From the NCBI GenBank assembly GCA_031273965.1, contig JAISQX010000081.1, positions 1 to 7,158 on the forward strand: DNA of 7,158 bases, in the 5' to 3' direction. The notes beneath the pieces are model-generated. The model saw only the letters and a program-made list of their open reading frames with translations, made no database searches and had not been told where the DNA came from. Made by a program: the position numbers and the translations under genes. Source of the stretch: Clostridiales bacterium (GTDB lineage Bacteria > Bacillota > Clostridia > Christensenellales > JAISNN01). Numbering within the stretch: the stretch's first letter is position 1; each line of letters opens with the position of its first letter. Shown here in pieces: positions 5,237 to 7,158 of this stretch.

Positions 5237-6514
5237 TCATACGTCCAGAAACCTCTTGAACAACGCTTCGCCGCTCTCTACGAAAAGTCCGCGCTTCGCC
5301 GCTTTCTCATCGTATTTTCCTATTCCGTTAGCAAGTTTCTTTTGACTGTCGAACATCATATAAGGCACGGGATCGGACGAATGCGTCATTGTCGCAAGCG
5401 GCGTCGGATGATCCGGTAAAACCATCAGCGTATAAGACTTTCCCGACGCGTCAAGACGTTTCTTTATAAAACCGGTCGTCTCGTCGATTTTTTCTATCGA
5501 AAGTATTTTATCGCCGCGGTCTCCGTGGTGTCCGCTTTCGTCCGCCGCTTCTATATGCAAATATACAAAATCGCAACCGTCCTCTATAGCCGTTAATACC
5601 GTCTCGGCTTTGCCTCTAAAGTTCGTATGTACGTTTCCCGTCGCTCCGTCTACTTCATAAACTTTCATGCCCGCGGAAATACCTATTCCTTTTATGAGGT
5701 CTACGGCGCAAATTACCGCGCCTCGTCTTCCCGTAAGTTTATAAAAATCCCCTAACACGGGCTTTGTGCCCTGCCCCCATAGCCAAATACTATTGGCAGG
5801 TCGCTTAAAATTTTTTATTCTTCCAATATTTACCGGGTGCTCGCTCAAAAACTCATACGATACCTTTATCATCTCGGTAAAGCATTTCCCATAAACGCCT
5901 TTCGGGAGATACGGCCCTATTTTTTTTCGCGAAATATCGTGCGGCGGCGTACAATCGGTGCCGTGCGCGCCGTTGGATATTATCAGGCAATTGCGGTAAG
6001 ACACTCCGCCGTAAAACGTAAAGCTTTCAAATCCCGTCGCGCTGTCGTCAAAATCCTTTAAAAGGTTATATCCCTTGTCTCTGAGGTGCTTCGCAAGGTC
6101 GTTAATAAGCGTATGCGCGTCATCCGTGCTTATCTCGTCCGCGCTATAATCTATCATAACTTTGTCGTCAAAATTTTCCGCCCCGTTGAGCGTTACGAGA
6201 TTGCACCGCAACGCCAAATCGCTGTCTTTCATATTTACGCCTATGCTTATAGCTTCCAGCGGCGATCTGCCCGTATAGTACCGCGACGGGTTAAAACCCA
6301 TTACCGACAGATTGGCTATGTCGCTGCCGGGCTTCATTCCCTCCGGAACGGTTTTTACCAAGCCTATCTCCGACATCGGCGCAAGCGCGTCGAATATCGG
6401 CGTTTTTGCCTCCTCAAGCGGCGTCTTAACCGTCGTTTTATTACTCTCCGCGTCGATCTTATACGGCAAATCCGCCATACCGTCGCCCAATATTATTATT
6501 TTTATCTTGTCCAT
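5237..6514 (-). CDS. apgM: Cofactor-independent phosphoglycerate mutase, archaeal type (or proposed homoserine kinase subfamily)
   Basis: This 425-residue cytoplasmic protein belongs to the alkaline-phosphatase superfamily branch of metal-dependent phosphoglycerate mutases, which interconvert 3- and 2-phosphoglycerate through a phosphoserine intermediate. Motifs in order: metal-binding GDGMAD (10-15), PGSDIANLSVMGF (62-74) containing the presumed nucleophile Ser64, GRSPLEA (82-88), RCNLVTL (103-109), TPPHDIS (189-195), SIWLWGQG (242-249), HIEAADESGHHGD (320-332) and PDHPTPL (367-373) with His378 soon after. All expected metal-ligand positions are present. A bacterial subgroup of this family has been annotated as a proposed homoserine kinase; no threonine-pathway genes are in this window, so the glycolytic role is the default, but the subgroup cannot be excluded. 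GGGAG at 6520-6524, five bases upstream, supports the start. It follows the sigma factor gene by 119 bases, an uncommon pairing. Confidence 0.9.
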   Translation of the reverse strand: MDKIKIIILGDGMADLPYKIDAESNKTTVKTPLEEAKTPIFDALAPMSEIGLVKTVPEGMKPGSDIANLSVMGFNPSRYYTGRSPLEAISIGVNMKDSDLALRCNLVTLNGAENFDDKVMIDYSADEISTDDAHTLINDLAKHLRDKGYNLLKDFDDSATGFESFTFYGGVSYRNCLIISNGAHGTDCTPPHDISRKKIGPYLPKGVYGKCFTEMIKVSYEFLSEHPVNIGRIKNFKRPANSIWLWGQGTKPVLGDFYKLTGRRGAVICAVDLIKGIGISAGMKVYEVDGATGNVHTNFRGKAETVLTAIEDGCDFVYLHIEAADESGHHGDRGDKILSIEKIDETTGFIKKRLDASGKSYTLMVLPDHPTPLATMTHSSDPVPYMMFDSQKKLANGIGKYDEKAAKRGLFVESGEALFKRFLDV

Positions 6515-6519
6515 ATAAA

Positions 6520-6524
6520 CTCCC
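6520..6524 (-). promoter_or_regulatory. Ribosome binding site of the phosphoglycerate mutase
   Basis: GGGAG on the minus strand, five bases before the ATG at 6512-6514, supporting that start. Confidence 0.65.
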
Positions 6525-6589
6525 GTTACTCTGTATTTTGGCGTTCACGCATAACCCGTAAGCCCCGTTATAGGTTGACGACCGCTGAC

Positions 6590-6614
6590 AAAAAAATAAA
6601 AGTCGATATCTTTT
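6590..6614 (-). terminator. Weak candidate intrinsic terminator after the sigma factor gene
   Basis: On the minus strand AAAAG and CTTTT (6610-6614 and 6598-6602) can pair around a seven-base loop, followed by A and seven T at 6590-6596. The T-tract is good but the stem has only one G-C pair, so termination would be inefficient. It lies 20 bases after the sigma factor stop codon. The rest of the spacer (6525-6589) shows no clear promoter, tRNA or other signal. Confidence 0.3.
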
Positions 6615-6633
6615 TCTTTGTAAGCTTCGCCGT

Positions 6634-7158
6634 TTATCCCGATATTTTTTTTCTTATCCTCTGAAGCGCGTTATCCACGGTCTTTTCTCCGCTTTTTATC
6701 TCGGCGGATATTTCCGAATAGGTTTTGCCTTCCAGATACTTTTTAAAAATTACGCTCTCAAGTTTACTCAAATTTTTTGTCTTTTCTTTAAATTCCTCGA
6801 ATGACTCTCTGGATATCAGAAAGTCTTCGGGATTCTCAAACGACGGTGAAAAAAAATCGGTTTCGTCGTCCAAAGAAACGTAATTATTCAAAGCTTGATT
6901 CCTAACGTTGTTATTCTTCCTCACGGCGTCTATTATCTGACGCTTGACGCACAGCGCCGCGAAGCTTTTAAACGTCGCGTTCTTTTCTCCGTCGTACCTA
7001 AGCACCGCGCGATACAAGCCTATCATTCCTTCCTGAACCAGGTCGTCGCCTCCTCCTCCGCTCAAAAAAAACTGCCGCGCGCATCTTAAAACCATGCTCT
7101 TATACCGCGTAAGGATTAGATCCATACATCTCGCGTCGCCGCTTCTTGCAGCCTTAGC
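6634..7158 (-). CDS. sigH: SigH (Spo0H)-like sigma-70 family RNA polymerase sigma factor, 5' end outside the window
   Basis: This sigma factor directs RNA polymerase to alternative promoters; in Bacillota SigH serves the transition to stationary phase, competence and early sporulation. Region 2 is seen in DDLVQEGMIGLYRAVLRYD with the following FKSFAALCVKRQIIDAVRK, and the loop NNYVSLDDE matches the SigH linker. Region 4 is LSKLESVIFKKYLEGKTYSE plus the helix-turn-helix ending TVDNALQRIRKKI. An ATG lies at 7123-7125, but the frame stays open to the right edge and the 11 codons upstream read AKAARSGDARC, matching the conserved segment before the DYLITKYR-like start of region 2 in SigH. That ATG is therefore internal and the true start is beyond the window. 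Seen: 174 residues of roughly 200-220. Sporulation genes are not visible here, so whether the host sporulates is unknown. Confidence 0.88.
   Translation of the reverse strand, partial: AKAARSGDARCMDLILTRYKSMVLRCARQFFLSGGGGDDLVQEGMIGLYRAVLRYDGEKNATFKSFAALCVKRQIIDAVRKNNNVRNQALNNYVSLDDETDFFSPSFENPEDFLISRESFEEFKEKTKNLSKLESVIFKKYLEGKTYSEISAEIKSGEKTVDNALQRIRKKISG

Noticed and set aside
6569..6592. TTGTCA with TATAAC as a promoter for the mutase
   Set aside because: The hexamers are separated by only 13 bases, too short for sigma-A recognition.
6515..6633. tRNA or small RNA in the spacer between sigma factor and mutase
   Set aside because: No cloverleaf arms, T-loop consensus or strong stem could be found on either strand.
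6086..6664. Plus-strand 192-codon frame opposite the mutase gene
   Set aside because: Arginine- and tyrosine-rich shadow translation of the apgM minus strand; no conserved domain or start signal.

Overview
The window looks like a piece of a chromosome from a Bacillota (Firmicutes) bacterium, most likely an uncultured Clostridia-type organism. Three things point there: a SigH-like (Spo0H) sigma factor, purine-rich Shine-Dalgarno sequences ahead of most starts, and moderately AT-rich DNA with AT-rich spacers. The genus cannot be read from the sequence. Every gene I can support lies on the minus strand, so transcription runs from high to low coordinates. I see no tRNA, rRNA, insertion sequence, prophage gene or CRISPR array, and no gene-free stretch longer than 165 bases.

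In transcription order the layout is: (1) a SigH-like sigma factor, cut by the right edge (6634-7158); (2) an archaeal-type cofactor-independent phosphoglycerate mutase / proposed homoserine kinase family protein (5237-6514); (3) a small protein with a ClpX-like four-cysteine zinc finger and an unrecognised C-terminal half (4675-5124); (4) an iron-containing alcohol dehydrogenase family protein in which one usual metal-ligand histidine is glutamine (3364-4512); (5) a CPBP (CAAX/Rce1-like) membrane protease homologue (2384-3328); (6) the 23S rRNA methyltransferase RlmH (1915-2379); (7) an exported or membrane-anchored PI-PLC X-domain-like phosphodiesterase (622-1749); (8) the N-terminal half of an M29 (AmpS/aminopeptidase T) metallopeptidase, cut by the left edge (1-601).

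Spacing suggests two operons. Dehydrogenase, CPBP protease and rlmH are separated by 35 and 4 bases. They sit behind a very well-formed promoter with an UP-element-like tract, TTGAAA, a 17-base spacer, an extended TG and TAAAAT. The PI-PLC-like gene and the M29 peptidase are 20 bases apart and may be co-transcribed. The sigma factor, mutase and zinc-finger genes are separated by 112-162 bases and may be transcribed singly.

The most unusual non-coding signal is a pair of related imperfectly conserved hairpins, at 1773-1808 and 5136-5169. They share a loop core and a flanking GAAAGGG, but their stems differ by compensated base changes. Each lies just upstream of a start codon and neither has a terminator-like T-tract. 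The second sits directly against a gene that lacks a normal Shine-Dalgarno. They look like copies of a dispersed palindromic element or a structured leader. Most of the genes themselves are ordinary; I did not find convincing evidence of a new multi-gene system.
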